36,542 nt of DNA from Fidelibacterota bacterium (GCA_947470105.1 CANISR010000014.1:1-36542), one strand, 5' to 3'. Positions 8,673-17,176 are shown, counted from the first letter of the stretch. Program-made: numbers and translations. The notes: a model not told the origin generated them from the sequence alone.

Positions 8673-8693
8673 CGCTATGTACTATTTCGTACA
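8673..8693. promoter_or_regulatory. Palindrome CGCTATGTAC-N6-GTACA before the second Crp/Fnr gene
   Basis: TGTAC-TATTTC-GTACA is a perfect 5+5 inverted repeat about 100 bp upstream of the minus-strand regulator at 8573. It shares CGCTATGTAC-N6-GTAC with the site at 7000-7020. That is a dyad of the size and spacing used by Crp/Fnr dimers, though the half-site is not TGTGA or TTGAT. Operator function is inferred from repetition and position. Confidence 0.5.
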
Positions 8694-8784
8694 GATAAAT
8701 GAGGGGATGGCGTCAAACGAGGAAGTTGAGCAAGGATTTACGCGGCGTCTAAAAGAAAAATCGCGCGCGCCCTGTACGCCGCCA

Positions 8785-8946
8785 TTAGACCCTACTGCGC
8801 CCACGGAAGACAAACAGCAGCACGACGATGAGTAGGATCGAGAACCCGCTGCTGGGGTAGTAGCCCCAACCGGAATTGAAAGACCAGAGGGGCAAACTGC
8901 CGATGAGCGCCAGGAACAGGATGACCAGCAGCACGATGCGCAGCAT
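8785..8946 (-). CDS. DUF3309 membrane miniprotein
   Basis: A 53-residue protein. Two hydrophobic segments (about residues 3-18 and 34-48) flank a conserved turn W-S-F-N-S-G-W-G-Y-Y-P-S-S-G, the hallmark of DUF3309, a family of roughly 50-residue inner-membrane proteins common in proteobacteria. Function is unknown. The ATG is preceded by GGAG eight bases upstream. Several longer overlapping frames exist, but only this one shows the family pattern. Confidence 0.8.
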   Translation of the reverse strand: MLRIVLLVILFLALIGSLPLWSFNSGWGYYPSSGFSILLIVVLLFVFRGRSRV

Positions 8947-9103
8947 GACGGCGCTCCAGTATATATGTCCGACCCCGTATGTCGGATCCGTGGGCATAAC
9001 GCCGCCTGCCCGCGTCGGGTTCCGCCTGGGCGCGGTCCAGAAAGGCGTGGCAGTACTCCCGCGAATTGTGACACCCTGACCGCTCAGGCGTGGTGGAGGG
9101 CCG

Positions 9104-9409
9104 ATGACCGCACTGCAAGACGTTCCCGAGGAATTACTGCTTCTGCGCAAGAGCATCGACAACATCGATGCTGCGATCATTCACATGCTGGCGGAGCGCT
9201 TTCGCTGCACCCAGCGGGTCGGCGCCCTGAAGGCCGAGGCCAACCTGCCGCCGGCCGATCCTGAACGCGAAAAGCAGCAGATCGACCGCCTGCGTAACCT
9301 GGCGGCGGCGGCCGAACTCGACCCCGAATTCGCCGAGAAGTTCCTTGGCTTCGTGGTCCGCGAAGTGATCCGCCATCACGAAGTCATCCGCCAGGCCGCG
9401 AAGACTTAA
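9104..9409 (+). CDS. Chorismate mutase, AroQ type
   Basis: Converts chorismate to prephenate, the first step towards Phe and Tyr. The 101-residue stand-alone all-helical protein matches the AroQ fold: L-L-L-R-K-S-I-D-N-I-D near residue 14 (Arg and Asp of the first helix), L-A-E-R-F-R with R-V-G-A-L-K-A (active-site Arg and Lys) in the middle, and a final helix with F-V-V-R-E-V-I-R. Short forms are usual in alphaproteobacteria. GGAGGG precedes the ATG. The TAA is shared with the convergent cNMP-binding gene through the palindrome TTAA. Confidence 0.88.
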   Translation: MTALQDVPEELLLLRKSIDNIDAAIIHMLAERFRCTQRVGALKAEANLPPADPEREKQQIDRLRNLAAAAELDPEFAEKFLGFVVREVIRHHEVIRQAAKT

Positions 9410-9801
9410 TCGGCCTTACGGTCGCTGACGAATTTTTCCGTCACCCCGGCGAGGCGCCGGGTCAGGCCGTCGATGACAAAGCGCACCAGCGGATCGGCCT
9501 GCACCACCCGCTCGTCGAACAGGTTGCGCTCAATCTCCAGCAGTTGGCATGAGTCTTTGGCCACCACTGTGGCGGTGCGCCTGTTGTCCTCGCGCAGCAG
9601 GGCGATCTCGCCGAACAATTCGCCGGGTTTCATGACGCTCACGGGGCGCGGCCGGCCGGATGGGTCGCTCACCACGACCTCGGCATGACCTTTTAGAATC
9701 ACGTAGACCTTATCGGCCGGCTGGCCTTCGAGGAATATCACCTCGCCGGCTTCCAGGGTCCGCATTTTAGAGGCATCGATCGGCAGATCAATCGTGCTCA
9801 T
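9406..9801 (-). CDS. Stand-alone cyclic-nucleotide-binding domain protein
   Basis: A 131-residue protein made of a single cNMP-binding beta barrel with no helix-turn-helix or kinase part. The phosphate-binding cassette is intact: G-E-L-F-G-E-I-A-L-L-R-E-D-N-R-R-T-A-T-V (about residues 64-83), so unlike the two Crp/Fnr neighbours it could bind cAMP or cGMP. Such single-domain proteins probably act as sensors on partner proteins; the partner here is unknown. The ATG at 9801 is chosen over an in-frame start 25 codons upstream because the extension is not protein-like. It lies 17 bases after the stop of the asparaginase-like gene and may be the last member of that operon. Confidence 0.82.
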   Translation of the reverse strand: MSTIDLPIDASKMRTLEAGEVIFLEGQPADKVYVILKGHAEVVVSDPSGRPRPVSVMKPGELFGEIALLREDNRRTATVVAKDSCQLLEIERNLFDERVVQADPLVRFVIDGLTRRLAGVTEKFVSDRKAD

Positions 9802-9818
9802 GGTGTTTTCTCTTCGCG

Positions 9819-10805
9819 TCAAACGGCGGCGAACGCGGCCTGAATATCGGCAACTCCCAGACCTTGTGCGAGGCACAGCATTAGCAGAATTCGCGCTTTC
9901 TGAGGAGACAGGTCCGCGCCTGCGATCATGTTATTGGCCGCAACATAACGGCGGCGGGCCACGCGGCCCGTGGCGGCGCGGCTGCAGAGGACGACGGGGA
10001 ACCCCTGAGCCGAGAGCTTTTCATAGGCTGACGCCGCAGCCGGCGTGGTCAGCCCGGGCGCAAAGCCTGCGGACACCAGCCCACGAGCGCCGGCAGCGAT
10101 CGCCGCCGCGATAAATACGTCGTCGGCGCCGGCGTACGCATAGAGAATATCCACACGCGGCAATGCCACGTCCACAGGTAGCGTTGCGAATGGCGCGGTG
10201 TGCGAGACGCCCCGCGCAAAATGCACGCCGTCGCCATCAACCTGTCCCAACATGCCGTAATCCAAAGACCGGAATGCCTGAACCCGGTAATTCGAGATCT
10301 TCACCACATCCCGCGCAGCATGAACTTCATCGTTCATGACCACCATCACGCCCCGGCCACGCGCGGCCGGGGACGCGGCGACCCGCACCGCGTTGAGGAG
10401 GTTCATGGGACCATCCGAGCTAACCGCGCTCAACGGGCGCTGGGCGCCCACGAAGATGACAGGCTGTTCCAGGCTTAACGTCAGGTGCAGGAAAAATGCG
10501 GTCTCTTCCAATGTCCCGGTACCGTGCAGGATCACGACGCCCGCGATGTCCGGCCCGCAGCGGTCCTGGATCAACCGCCGCAGGTCCAGCCAATCCGTCG
10601 GCGTGATTGCCGTGCTGCTGATGTTGCGGAAGGTCATGGGTTCGATCTCCGCGACCGCGGCAAGCTCCGGAACCCGCGCCACTATATCCTCGACCGAGAG
10701 CTTACGGCCCTCGTCCGGGTAATCCAGCACATCGACACTGGACGTGCCGAGCGAGGCGATGGTCCCGCCGCAATTGACGACCAGGACCCGGGCGGCTTTC
10801 ACCAT
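9819..10805 (-). CDS. L-asparaginase-fold amidohydrolase with altered catalytic motif
   Basis: A 328-residue member of the bacterial asparaginase/glutaminase family. The first catalytic threonine is present in G-G-T-I-A-S (Thr15). The second motif, normally H-G-T-D-T-x-E-E-T, reads H-G-T-G-T-L-E-E-T (residues 94-102): the Asp of the Thr-Lys-Asp triad is Gly. The conserved V-M-N-D-E-V and R-D-V-V-K stretch, with the triad Lys, follows. There is no signal peptide, so it is cytoplasmic. The start at 10805 has AGGAG nine bases upstream and lies four bases after the stop of the PuuE-like gene, so it belongs to that operon. Altered chemistry or substrate is likely. Confidence 0.82.
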   Translation of the reverse strand: MVKAARVLVVNCGGTIASLGTSSVDVLDYPDEGRKLSVEDIVARVPELAAVAEIEPMTFRNISSTAITPTDWLDLRRLIQDRCGPDIAGVVILHGTGTLEETAFFLHLTLSLEQPVIFVGAQRPLSAVSSDGPMNLLNAVRVAASPAARGRGVMVVMNDEVHAARDVVKISNYRVQAFRSLDYGMLGQVDGDGVHFARGVSHTAPFATLPVDVALPRVDILYAYAGADDVFIAAAIAAGARGLVSAGFAPGLTTPAAASAYEKLSAQGFPVVLCSRAATGRVARRRYVAANNMIAGADLSPQKARILLMLCLAQGLGVADIQAAFAAV

Positions 10806-10809
10806 TGCA

Positions 10810-11730
10810 TTATGCTCCTGACCGGGGCGTCGGATGGCGAGCTTTCCAGTGGCGCGCAATATCGCCGCGCCGGCAGATCCATACCCCAGGCCGTTTGACG
10901 ATGGTCTCCAGAAAGCGCGCCAGCCCCCGCGACCGGAATGGATGGCCAGCCAGGCGGCAATGCAATCCGATGCTCATCATCTTGGGGGCGGTCTCCCCCT
11001 CCTCCATCAGGACCTCGAATTGCTCGGACAAGATCTGCTCAAAGTCAGCGCCGCTGTTGACGGCACCGCGGACAAACTTGGCGTCGTTGGTGGCGAGGCT
11101 GTAGGGCACCACCAAATGTTCACGCCCCACGCATTTCACCCAATAGGGCAGATCATCATTATAAGCGTCGCTGTCGTAGCCGAAGCCGCCGTGTTCCACC
11201 ACGATCCGGCGGGTGTTCGGCGAGGGCGAATATCGGCAGTACCAGCCGCCCGGCGGCGTTCCCGTGAGGGCCGTAATGGAGTCATAGGCTGTGTGGATGG
11301 CGCGCCGCTCGGCCTCTGGCGTCATGTGGCGGTGCTGTTCCCAGCGCAAGCCGTGAGCGCAAATATCGTAGGCCCCAGCCTGCTGGCCTTCGCGGATGGC
11401 ATGGGCAATGCGGGGGTTTCTCTCCAAGGCTTGGGAGCAGGCGAAGAAAGTAGCGGGTACGTCGAACCGCTGCAGGATGCCTAAGAGCCGCCAGAACCCG
11501 GCGCGGCTGCCGTATTCGAACATGGATTCCGCGGCCAGGTCGCGCCCCTTGAAACCGCCAGCGCCGGCTTCCGTCAGGCCGGATTCCGTATCGGCGTCGC
11601 CGTCGTGGACCGAAGGCTCCGCGCCCTCCTCCACATTGATCACGATATTGACGGCGATGCGGGCGTCGTTGGGCCAATGAGCATGGGGCGGCGTCGGCCC
11701 ATAACCTTCGAAATCGCGCGGCGTGGTCAT
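10810..11730 (-). CDS. PuuE-like polysaccharide deacetylase-fold enzyme (putative allantoinase)
   Basis: A 306-residue protein. It follows PuuE, the cofactor-free allantoinase that opens the allantoin ring, along its whole length: R-D-F-E-G-Y-G-P-T-P-P-H-A-H-W-P at the N-terminus, F-E-Y-G-S-R-A-G-F-W-R-L near residue 80, C-A-H-G-L-R-W near 125, P-N-T-R-R-I-V-V-E-H-G-G-F and Y-D-S-D-A-Y-N-D-D-L-P-Y-W near 180, and S-I-G-L-H-C-R-L-A-G near 260. The substrate could be another cyclic or N-acyl amide, since the family is broader than allantoin. Its ATG overlaps the MFS stop (ATGA), giving translational coupling. Confidence 0.85.
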   Translation of the reverse strand: MTTPRDFEGYGPTPPHAHWPNDARIAVNIVINVEEGAEPSVHDGDADTESGLTEAGAGGFKGRDLAAESMFEYGSRAGFWRLLGILQRFDVPATFFACSQALERNPRIAHAIREGQQAGAYDICAHGLRWEQHRHMTPEAERRAIHTAYDSITALTGTPPGGWYCRYSPSPNTRRIVVEHGGFGYDSDAYNDDLPYWVKCVGREHLVVPYSLATNDAKFVRGAVNSGADFEQILSEQFEVLMEEGETAPKMMSIGLHCRLAGHPFRSRGLARFLETIVKRPGVWICRRGDIARHWKARHPTPRSGA

Positions 11731-13049
11731 TTCGGAATTCCTGAGGCGAGCTTGCTGCGAGAAAACACGAAAACCAGGACCGCGCCAACCAAAAGCGTAC
11801 CGGTGAAGATCGCCCCGGCAGCGGCAAACCCGCCGGTCACGTCCCGGCTCCAGCCCAGCAAGGGGGGCGCCACCACGCCGCTGAGATTGGCCACGGAATT
11901 GATCAGCGCCACCGCCGCTGCGCCCGCCGTGCCGGTCATGACGGACGTCGGCAGGGTCCAGATCACAGGGTTGGCGGCAAAGAGCCCGACGGCCGCAATC
12001 ACCAGCCCGAGCATGGCCAAGGCATGGATATCCAGAGATAGGGTGGTCAGCAGGAACCCCGAAGCCCCCGTGAGAATGGCGATAACGATATGGCCAATGC
12101 GCTCGCGCTTGCGGTCTGAGCGGCGCGACCAGAGCACCATCGCCGTGGCGCCGCACAGATAGGGCACCGCGCTGAGGAAACCCACACTGGTGTTGCTGTA
12201 GCCGAAGCTCTTGATGATCTGCGGCAGGAAGAACGCTATTCCGGTGATGCCGAACACCACGCAGAACAATATGCCGGCCAGCAGCAGAATACCCGGCGTG
12301 GTGAAGGCCTCGGACAGCTTGTAGCTGCGTACGGACTCCAGGCTTTCCCGCTCCCGCATCAGTAGATCTTCAAGCCGGGCCTGTTCAGCCACGGTCAGCC
12401 AGGCCGCGTCACGGGGACGGGCCGGCAGCAACCACAGGCAGGACACTCCCAGCAGGACAGCGGGGATTCCTTCGATGATGAACATCCATTGCCATCCGCC
12501 CAGCCCGGCTACGCCGGTCATATTGTCCAGCAGCAATCCCGAGATGGGATTCCCGATGAGGCCCGACAGCGGGATAGCCATCATGAACACCCCGGTGATG
12601 CTGGCCCGGTAGGCGCGCGGGAACCAGCTTCCGAGATAGACCACGATACCCGGGAAGAACCCCGCCTCGGCGATCCCGAGCAGAAGGCGCATGGCGTAGA
12701 AGCTTTTATCGCCCGAGACGAAGGCCATACCGGTGGAAATGACGCCCCAGGTGATCATGATCCGGGCAATCCAGAGGCGGGGGCCGAACCTGGCCAGCGC
12801 GAGGTTGCTCGGCACTTCGAAGAAAAAATAGCCGACGAAGAACAAACTGGCGCCGATGCCGTAGACCGTGGTTGAGAAGCCCAGGTCGGCGTTCATCTGC
12901 AACGAGGCGAACGAGATGTTCACCCGATCCAGAAATGCAAAAATGTAGAGAATGATGAGGTAGGGCACGATCCGCTTCGCGGCCTTGGCGACGATCAGGT
13001 CGTCGCTGACGGCATCCGCGGTGTCGCCTGCTGCCGTGTCGCGATTCAT
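11727..13049 (-). CDS. MFS transporter, anion:cation symporter (ACS) type
   Basis: A protein of about 440 residues with 12 predicted membrane helices. The ACS-family signature is visible in the first helix (Y-L-I-I-L-Y-I-F-A-F-L-D-R-V-N-I-S-F-A) and G-I-A-E-A-G-F-F-P-G in helix 4. Relatives import organic anions such as hexuronates, tartrate or phthalate derivatives with protons. As first gene of the operon with the PuuE-like and asparaginase-like enzymes, it probably brings in their nitrogen-containing substrate (inference). The start is uncertain: ATG at 13049 or GTG at 13076, neither with a good ribosome site. Confidence 0.88.
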   Translation of the reverse strand: MNRDTAAGDTADAVSDDLIVAKAAKRIVPYLIILYIFAFLDRVNISFASLQMNADLGFSTTVYGIGASLFFVGYFFFEVPSNLALARFGPRLWIARIMITWGVISTGMAFVSGDKSFYAMRLLLGIAEAGFFPGIVVYLGSWFPRAYRASITGVFMMAIPLSGLIGNPISGLLLDNMTGVAGLGGWQWMFIIEGIPAVLLGVSCLWLLPARPRDAAWLTVAEQARLEDLLMRERESLESVRSYKLSEAFTTPGILLLAGILFCVVFGITGIAFFLPQIIKSFGYSNTSVGFLSAVPYLCGATAMVLWSRRSDRKRERIGHIVIAILTGASGFLLTTLSLDIHALAMLGLVIAAVGLFAANPVIWTLPTSVMTGTAGAAAVALINSVANLSGVVAPPLLGWSRDVTGGFAAAGAIFTGTLLVGAVLVFVFSRSKLASGIPK

Positions 13050-13233
13050 GGAGTGCGCTTTGCGATTGAAGGACACGGCGGCCCGAAGGCCCTGAGTATA
13101 GGATCACCCCGGCGCCGCGTGAAAAGCGCAAATGTCAGTTTCGCGGGAGATTCCCAATATTCAATGCGCCGCCCGAAGCGCTGCTGAAACAGGGCTCACA
13201 GCCCAATTCAGCGGCTTTTTACAGCCAGGCGCC

Positions 13234-13440
13234 TTAGCGGCGCGGTCGGGACGTAGAGAGTCCGAATATGCGGTAGGCCGGGCAGAATCCGACGAACGCC
13301 GTGACAATCGGCACCACACCGATCCAGCCGGTCCAATTCCACCCAGTTTGTGGGAAGCCGAGTGGAATTGCATAAGCGATGCAGAGCAGCCCCCCGAAGA
13401 TGCGGACAGCCCGGTCGATCGTCCCGATATTCTTCGTCAT
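13234..13440 (-). CDS. DUF2892 (YgaP-type) small membrane protein
   Basis: A 68-residue protein starting M-T-K-N-I-G-T-I-D-R-A-V-R-I-F-G-G, the typical DUF2892 opening, followed by two hydrophobic segments (about residues 13-28 and 36-52) and C-P-A-Y-R-I-F-G. In other proteins this unit anchors a rhodanese domain (YgaP); here it stands alone. Function is unknown, possibly linked to sulfur or thiol chemistry. The ATG at 13440 is preceded by AGGGG. It is divergent from the haem-protein gene that starts 125 bases away. Confidence 0.82.
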   Translation of the reverse strand: MTKNIGTIDRAVRIFGGLLCIAYAIPLGFPQTGWNWTGWIGVVPIVTAFVGFCPAYRIFGLSTSRPRR

Positions 13441-13565
13441 GCAAAAACCCCTATGGTCACCTGCGGGCGTCGGCCAGCAGCATCGGGGATTCCAGCATCG
13501 CTGCAACGTGCTGAAATTGATCAGAATCAACCCCTGACGCACCACCTCCGCCTATAGCTTGCAGC

Positions 13566-14861
13566 ATGCGATACGCACTGTCCTTGCCTGCCTTCCCCGC
13601 GCTTGCCGCAGCGCTCCTGTTTCTCGCCTTAGCAGGGGTGACCTCACGCGCCGCTCTTGCCGCGGCCGCCGGGGATATCCCGACGGCCAGCGTCGATCTC
13701 TCGGACCCCATAGCCGTACTGCAGGCGCGGCTGGACAAAGGACAGGACCGGCTTGCGTACGAGCCCGGCCCCTTCGGTTATCTCCGGGATCTGCTGGCCC
13801 ACCTGCGTGTCGACCCGGACTCGCAAATGCTGGTGTTCTCGAAGACCAGCTTCCAAAGCGACCTGATCGGTCCCGACCGGCCGCGCGCAATCTATTTCAA
13901 CGATCAGGTCGCCGTGGGCTATGTGCAGAATTCCCCCGCGCTGGAACTCATGACCGCCACCGCTGCCGGGGGCTATGCGTTTTACACCCTGGATAACACC
14001 CGGCCCGGGGCGCCGCACGTGACCCCCCACCGGGACTCTACCTGCAGCCGTTGCCACGGCGCGGACTTCTTCTCGCCCGGTATGATCGTCGCGAGCACGC
14101 CGGTTGAACGCGACGGGATGCCGGTGTTTATCCCATCGGACGGACCGGCGAGGCTGTTCAACTTCACCGACCAAACCTCCCCCTTCGCCACGCGGTGGGG
14201 CGGATGGTACATCACCGGCACCCACGGCGGCGAAAAGCATCAGGGCAACGGCGCCCGCTTCTACGGGGGCGACGGCAGCGTGCTGCCCGGCGCACCCCAG
14301 AGCCAGAACCTCACCACCCTGGACGCCTTCTTCGATACCGGGAAATACCTGGCGCCGTCAGGTGATATCGTTGCCATCATGACCTTCGAACATCAGGCGC
14401 GCATGACGAACATGTTGCTGGCCGCCGGTACGGCGGCGCGGCGCGGGGCGCTCGCGGACGGGGGCCTGGACGAGTTGCTCGCGTACATGCTGTATGTCGA
14501 CGAGGCGCCGCTGCGCGCTCCCGTGCGCGGCACTTCAGCCTTTGCCGCTCACTTCTCGCAACGGGGCCCCCGCGACGCCCTGGGCCGTTCTCTCCGGGAT
14601 TTCGAGCTCAGCGCCCGGCTGTTCAAGTACCCTTTGAGCTATATGGTCTACAGCCCGAGTTTTGAGGCATTGCCGGCAGAGGCCAAGGCGCGCGTCTACA
14701 CCCGCCTACATGACATCCTGAACGGCGCGGCCGGTCCGCGCTTTGCGCGACTGACGCCGGAAGATCGAAGCGCGGTTCTTGAGATCCTGGTGGCGACCAA
14801 GAAGGATCTGCCCGCATCCTGGCGCGCCGTGAAGCGATTGTCGTCTTTGGGATCCCCATGA
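13566..14861 (+). CDS. Exported CxxCH (c-type haem) protein of unknown function
   Basis: A 431-residue protein with an N-terminal signal peptide (hydrophobic core about residues 8-33, ending A-A-L-A-A-A-A-G). One c-type haem attachment motif, C-S-R-C-H-G, is at residues 160-165 in the context P-H-R-D-S-T-C-S-R-C-H-G. The rest is not a standard small cytochrome c: there is a long N-terminal part and a C-terminal region rich in conserved-looking aromatic and His residues (G-G-W-Y-I-T-G-T-H-G-G-E-K-H-Q-G). It is probably a periplasmic electron-transfer or redox protein; the exact family is not recognised. Its stop overlaps the kinase start by four bases (ATGA). Confidence 0.75.
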   Translation: MRYALSLPAFPALAAALLFLALAGVTSRAALAAAAGDIPTASVDLSDPIAVLQARLDKGQDRLAYEPGPFGYLRDLLAHLRVDPDSQMLVFSKTSFQSDLIGPDRPRAIYFNDQVAVGYVQNSPALELMTATAAGGYAFYTLDNTRPGAPHVTPHRDSTCSRCHGADFFSPGMIVASTPVERDGMPVFIPSDGPARLFNFTDQTSPFATRWGGWYITGTHGGEKHQGNGARFYGGDGSVLPGAPQSQNLTTLDAFFDTGKYLAPSGDIVAIMTFEHQARMTNMLLAAGTAARRGALADGGLDELLAYMLYVDEAPLRAPVRGTSAFAAHFSQRGPRDALGRSLRDFELSARLFKYPLSYMVYSPSFEALPAEAKARVYTRLHDILNGAAGPRFARLTPEDRSAVLEILVATKKDLPASWRAVKRLSSLGSP

Positions 14862-16405
14862 CGCCTGCGGAAGACAGCCAGGCCTCCGTCATCGCCTTTC
14901 TTGAAAACCCGGCAACTCACGGCGGCAATGCGGTGGAACGGATATCGACCCATGGTGCCCATGTCTTCCTCGCCGGCGCCAGCGCCTTCAAGCTCAAGCG
15001 CGCGGTGAAACTGCCTTTTTTCGATTTCTCGTCTCCCGCAAAGCGCCGGCGAATGCTGGAGACCGAGCTGGAACTCAACAAGCCGTGGGCGCCGGACATC
15101 TACCACGAAGTGCGCCCGGTATGCGCGTCGCCGTCCGGGGGCCTTCAGTTCGGCGGCGACGGGCAGGCTCTGGACTGGGTGCTGGTCATGCGGCGTTTCC
15201 CGCAGGACGCCCTGCTCGACAATATCGCCGCCGCGGGAGGCCTCACGGAGGCGATGGCGGACGATATGGCCGATATGGCCGCCGCCATGCACCGCGCGGC
15301 GCCGGTCGTGCGCGATCCGATCACCGCCGCCTTCCGCCGCGCGGCCCTGGATAACGTGGACGCCTTGCGGGCAGCGAACTTGCCGGCCGATCTCGTCGCC
15401 CGCCTGGACAGAGAGCTGACCTTCGCCCTGGACGCTGCCGCCGCTCACCTTGATCGTCGCGCCGCGGGAGGCTTTGTTCGTCACACACATGGCGATCTTC
15501 ACCTCGGCAACATGGCCTTGCTCGCCGGCAAGCCGACGCCTTTTGATGCGCTGGAGTTCGATCCCGCGCTGGCGACGGGCGACACCTACTACGACCTGGC
15601 GTTCGTCCTGATGGATCTAGAGCACCGCAACCTGCGGCCCTTAGCCAACCGGCTGCTGAACCGATACGTCGGCCTTACGGACGATATTGAGGGGCTTCGC
15701 GCGCTGCCCCTGTTCCTCGCCGTCAGGGCCGCTGTGCGGGCCAAAGTCGCGGCCATCGCTGCGGAACAGGCATTGGATGCTGAACCCAAGGCGACAGCTC
15801 GCGAGAAGGCGTTGTCTTACGCCACGTTGGCATCGGAATACCTCAATCCCGTAAAGCCGTGCCTTGTCGGCGTGGGCGGATTGTCCGGGACCGGAAAGTC
15901 GGCGCTGGCCCGAGCCCTCGCGCCTACGGTGAGCCAGTCGCCGGGAGCGATCGTCTTGCGCAGCGACGTGATCCGCAAACGCCAGTGCGGCGCGACAGAA
16001 ACCACCCGCCTGCCGAAGACCGCCTACACCGCGGCCGCATCCACTAGCGTCTACGCCCAGATTTTCGTCGACGCCCGTCGGTGCCTGGCCGCCGGCGCCA
16101 GCGTCATTGCCGACGCGGTTTTTGCCGCGCCAGCAGAGCGAAGAGCCTTGGAAGACATCGCCACGTCCGCTGCAGTGCCCTTCGCCGGCGTGTGGCTTGA
16201 TGCCCCGCTGGCAATCCGCCTAGCGCGCGTGCGCTACCGGGTCGGCGACGCCTCGGACGCCGATCCCGCGGTAGCGCAGGCGCAGGAGCGCTACGACCTT
16301 ACCAGCCTGACCTGGAGCCTGTGTGACGCCGGAGGAACGGCGGACCAAACGCTGGAGCAGGCCAGGCAATTGGTCGAGATAAGGTCGTTGCCCGCGAAGC
16401 CCTAA
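14858..16405 (+). CDS. Two-domain protein: APH-like kinase plus P-loop ATP-binding kinase
   Basis: A 515-residue fusion. Residues about 20-320 are an aminoglycoside-phosphotransferase-like domain (COG2187 type) with the catalytic loop H-T-H-G-D-L-H-L-G-N and the metal-binding region F-D-A-L-E-F-D-P near residue 230. Residues about 330-505 are a P-loop kinase (COG0645 type) with Walker A G-L-S-G-T-G-K-S-A near 340. This pairing is a known bacterial architecture whose substrate is undetermined; antibiotic resistance should not be assumed. It is translationally coupled to the exported haem protein. Its stop shares the bases CTAA with the stop of the convergent DUF1499 gene. Confidence 0.85.
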   Translation: MTPAEDSQASVIAFLENPATHGGNAVERISTHGAHVFLAGASAFKLKRAVKLPFFDFSSPAKRRRMLETELELNKPWAPDIYHEVRPVCASPSGGLQFGGDGQALDWVLVMRRFPQDALLDNIAAAGGLTEAMADDMADMAAAMHRAAPVVRDPITAAFRRAALDNVDALRAANLPADLVARLDRELTFALDAAAAHLDRRAAGGFVRHTHGDLHLGNMALLAGKPTPFDALEFDPALATGDTYYDLAFVLMDLEHRNLRPLANRLLNRYVGLTDDIEGLRALPLFLAVRAAVRAKVAAIAAEQALDAEPKATAREKALSYATLASEYLNPVKPCLVGVGGLSGTGKSALARALAPTVSQSPGAIVLRSDVIRKRQCGATETTRLPKTAYTAAASTSVYAQIFVDARRCLAAGASVIADAVFAAPAERRALEDIATSAAVPFAGVWLDAPLAIRLARVRYRVGDASDADPAVAQAQERYDLTSLTWSLCDAGGTADQTLEQARQLVEIRSLPAKP

Positions 16406-17175
16406 GCAGACAGCGCGCGAATAAATTTGCGGATGCGCTGAGCATTCAGTCCACGGTCGCCGGTGCCGACGCGCGACACCGAGCGGATGTCCACACGACT
16501 GCCGTCGCCATTCGGCCGGATGCGGATCACAACGTCGTCGACGAAGCCGAACCACTTGGTGCGGTCAAAAGCCTCAATGCGGCCTTCATCGGGCTTTTCC
16601 GCCGTCACCGTCCAATTCAAATCGCGCACGGCTTTGGCGGCGCGGGCGAAAGCGTCCGCCGGCGGGATATTGAGGTTGACCGGCGCGATATCGCCGAAAA
16701 ATTGCTTCTGCAGCTCGGTCACCTTGATGTGACGATCGCCGCGGGTCATTTCGCCCAGATACTCCGCCGGGTTGGTCGCCTTCGCCTCTTCCCGCAGCTT
16801 CAGCGTATCCACGAATGCGGGCGGATCCTCTATGTCCGTGGTGATGTCATGAATAGGCGGATTCCCCGGCAGCGCGGCAACGTAGGGAATGCCGACGACG
16901 ATCAATGCCAGAACAATGCCCGCGACCCCCATGGGCGCTTGCGCGAACGCCTTGCCACCATGAGCGCGCAGCGCGACAAGGACCGATAGCAGGCAGAGAA
17001 CGCCGCCGCCGCCGGCGGCATACGCCGCCCAGCGCACAACCATGAAACCGGTACCGTAGGTCCAAAACCCCCGTACGACACCCGGGCCGGTCAACACGGC
17101 CACGGCGCCGCCGAGTACCACCAGCGCCAGCCCGATCCCGGCCAGCCGCTTGAAATTTTGATCTAACCACTTCAT
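16402..17175 (-). CDS. DUF1499 membrane protein A
   Basis: A 257-residue protein. Three hydrophobic helices lie in the first about 105 residues, then a soluble DUF1499 domain. Signatures: P-P-I-H-D-I-T-T-D-I-E-D-P-P-A-F-V-D, G-R-I-E-A-F-D-R-T-K-W-F-G-F-V-D-D-V-V-I-R and a C-terminal N-A-Q-R-I-R-K-F. The function of DUF1499 is not established. It is a clear paralogue of the protein at 19211-20026. The ATG at 17175 has GGGAGGG upstream and lies one base after the stop of the sterol-desaturase-like gene, so the two form an operon. Confidence 0.85.
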   Translation of the reverse strand: MKWLDQNFKRLAGIGLALVVLGGAVAVLTGPGVVRGFWTYGTGFMVVRWAAYAAGGGGVLCLLSVLVALRAHGGKAFAQAPMGVAGIVLALIVVGIPYVAALPGNPPIHDITTDIEDPPAFVDTLKLREEAKATNPAEYLGEMTRGDRHIKVTELQKQFFGDIAPVNLNIPPADAFARAAKAVRDLNWTVTAEKPDEGRIEAFDRTKWFGFVDDVVIRIRPNGDGSRVDIRSVSRVGTGDRGLNAQRIRKFIRALSA

Positions 17176-17176
17176 T

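Noticed and set aside
14858..16405. Aminoglycoside resistance determinant
   Set aside because: The APH-like domain belongs to a two-domain orphan kinase architecture; nothing here indicates drug modification.
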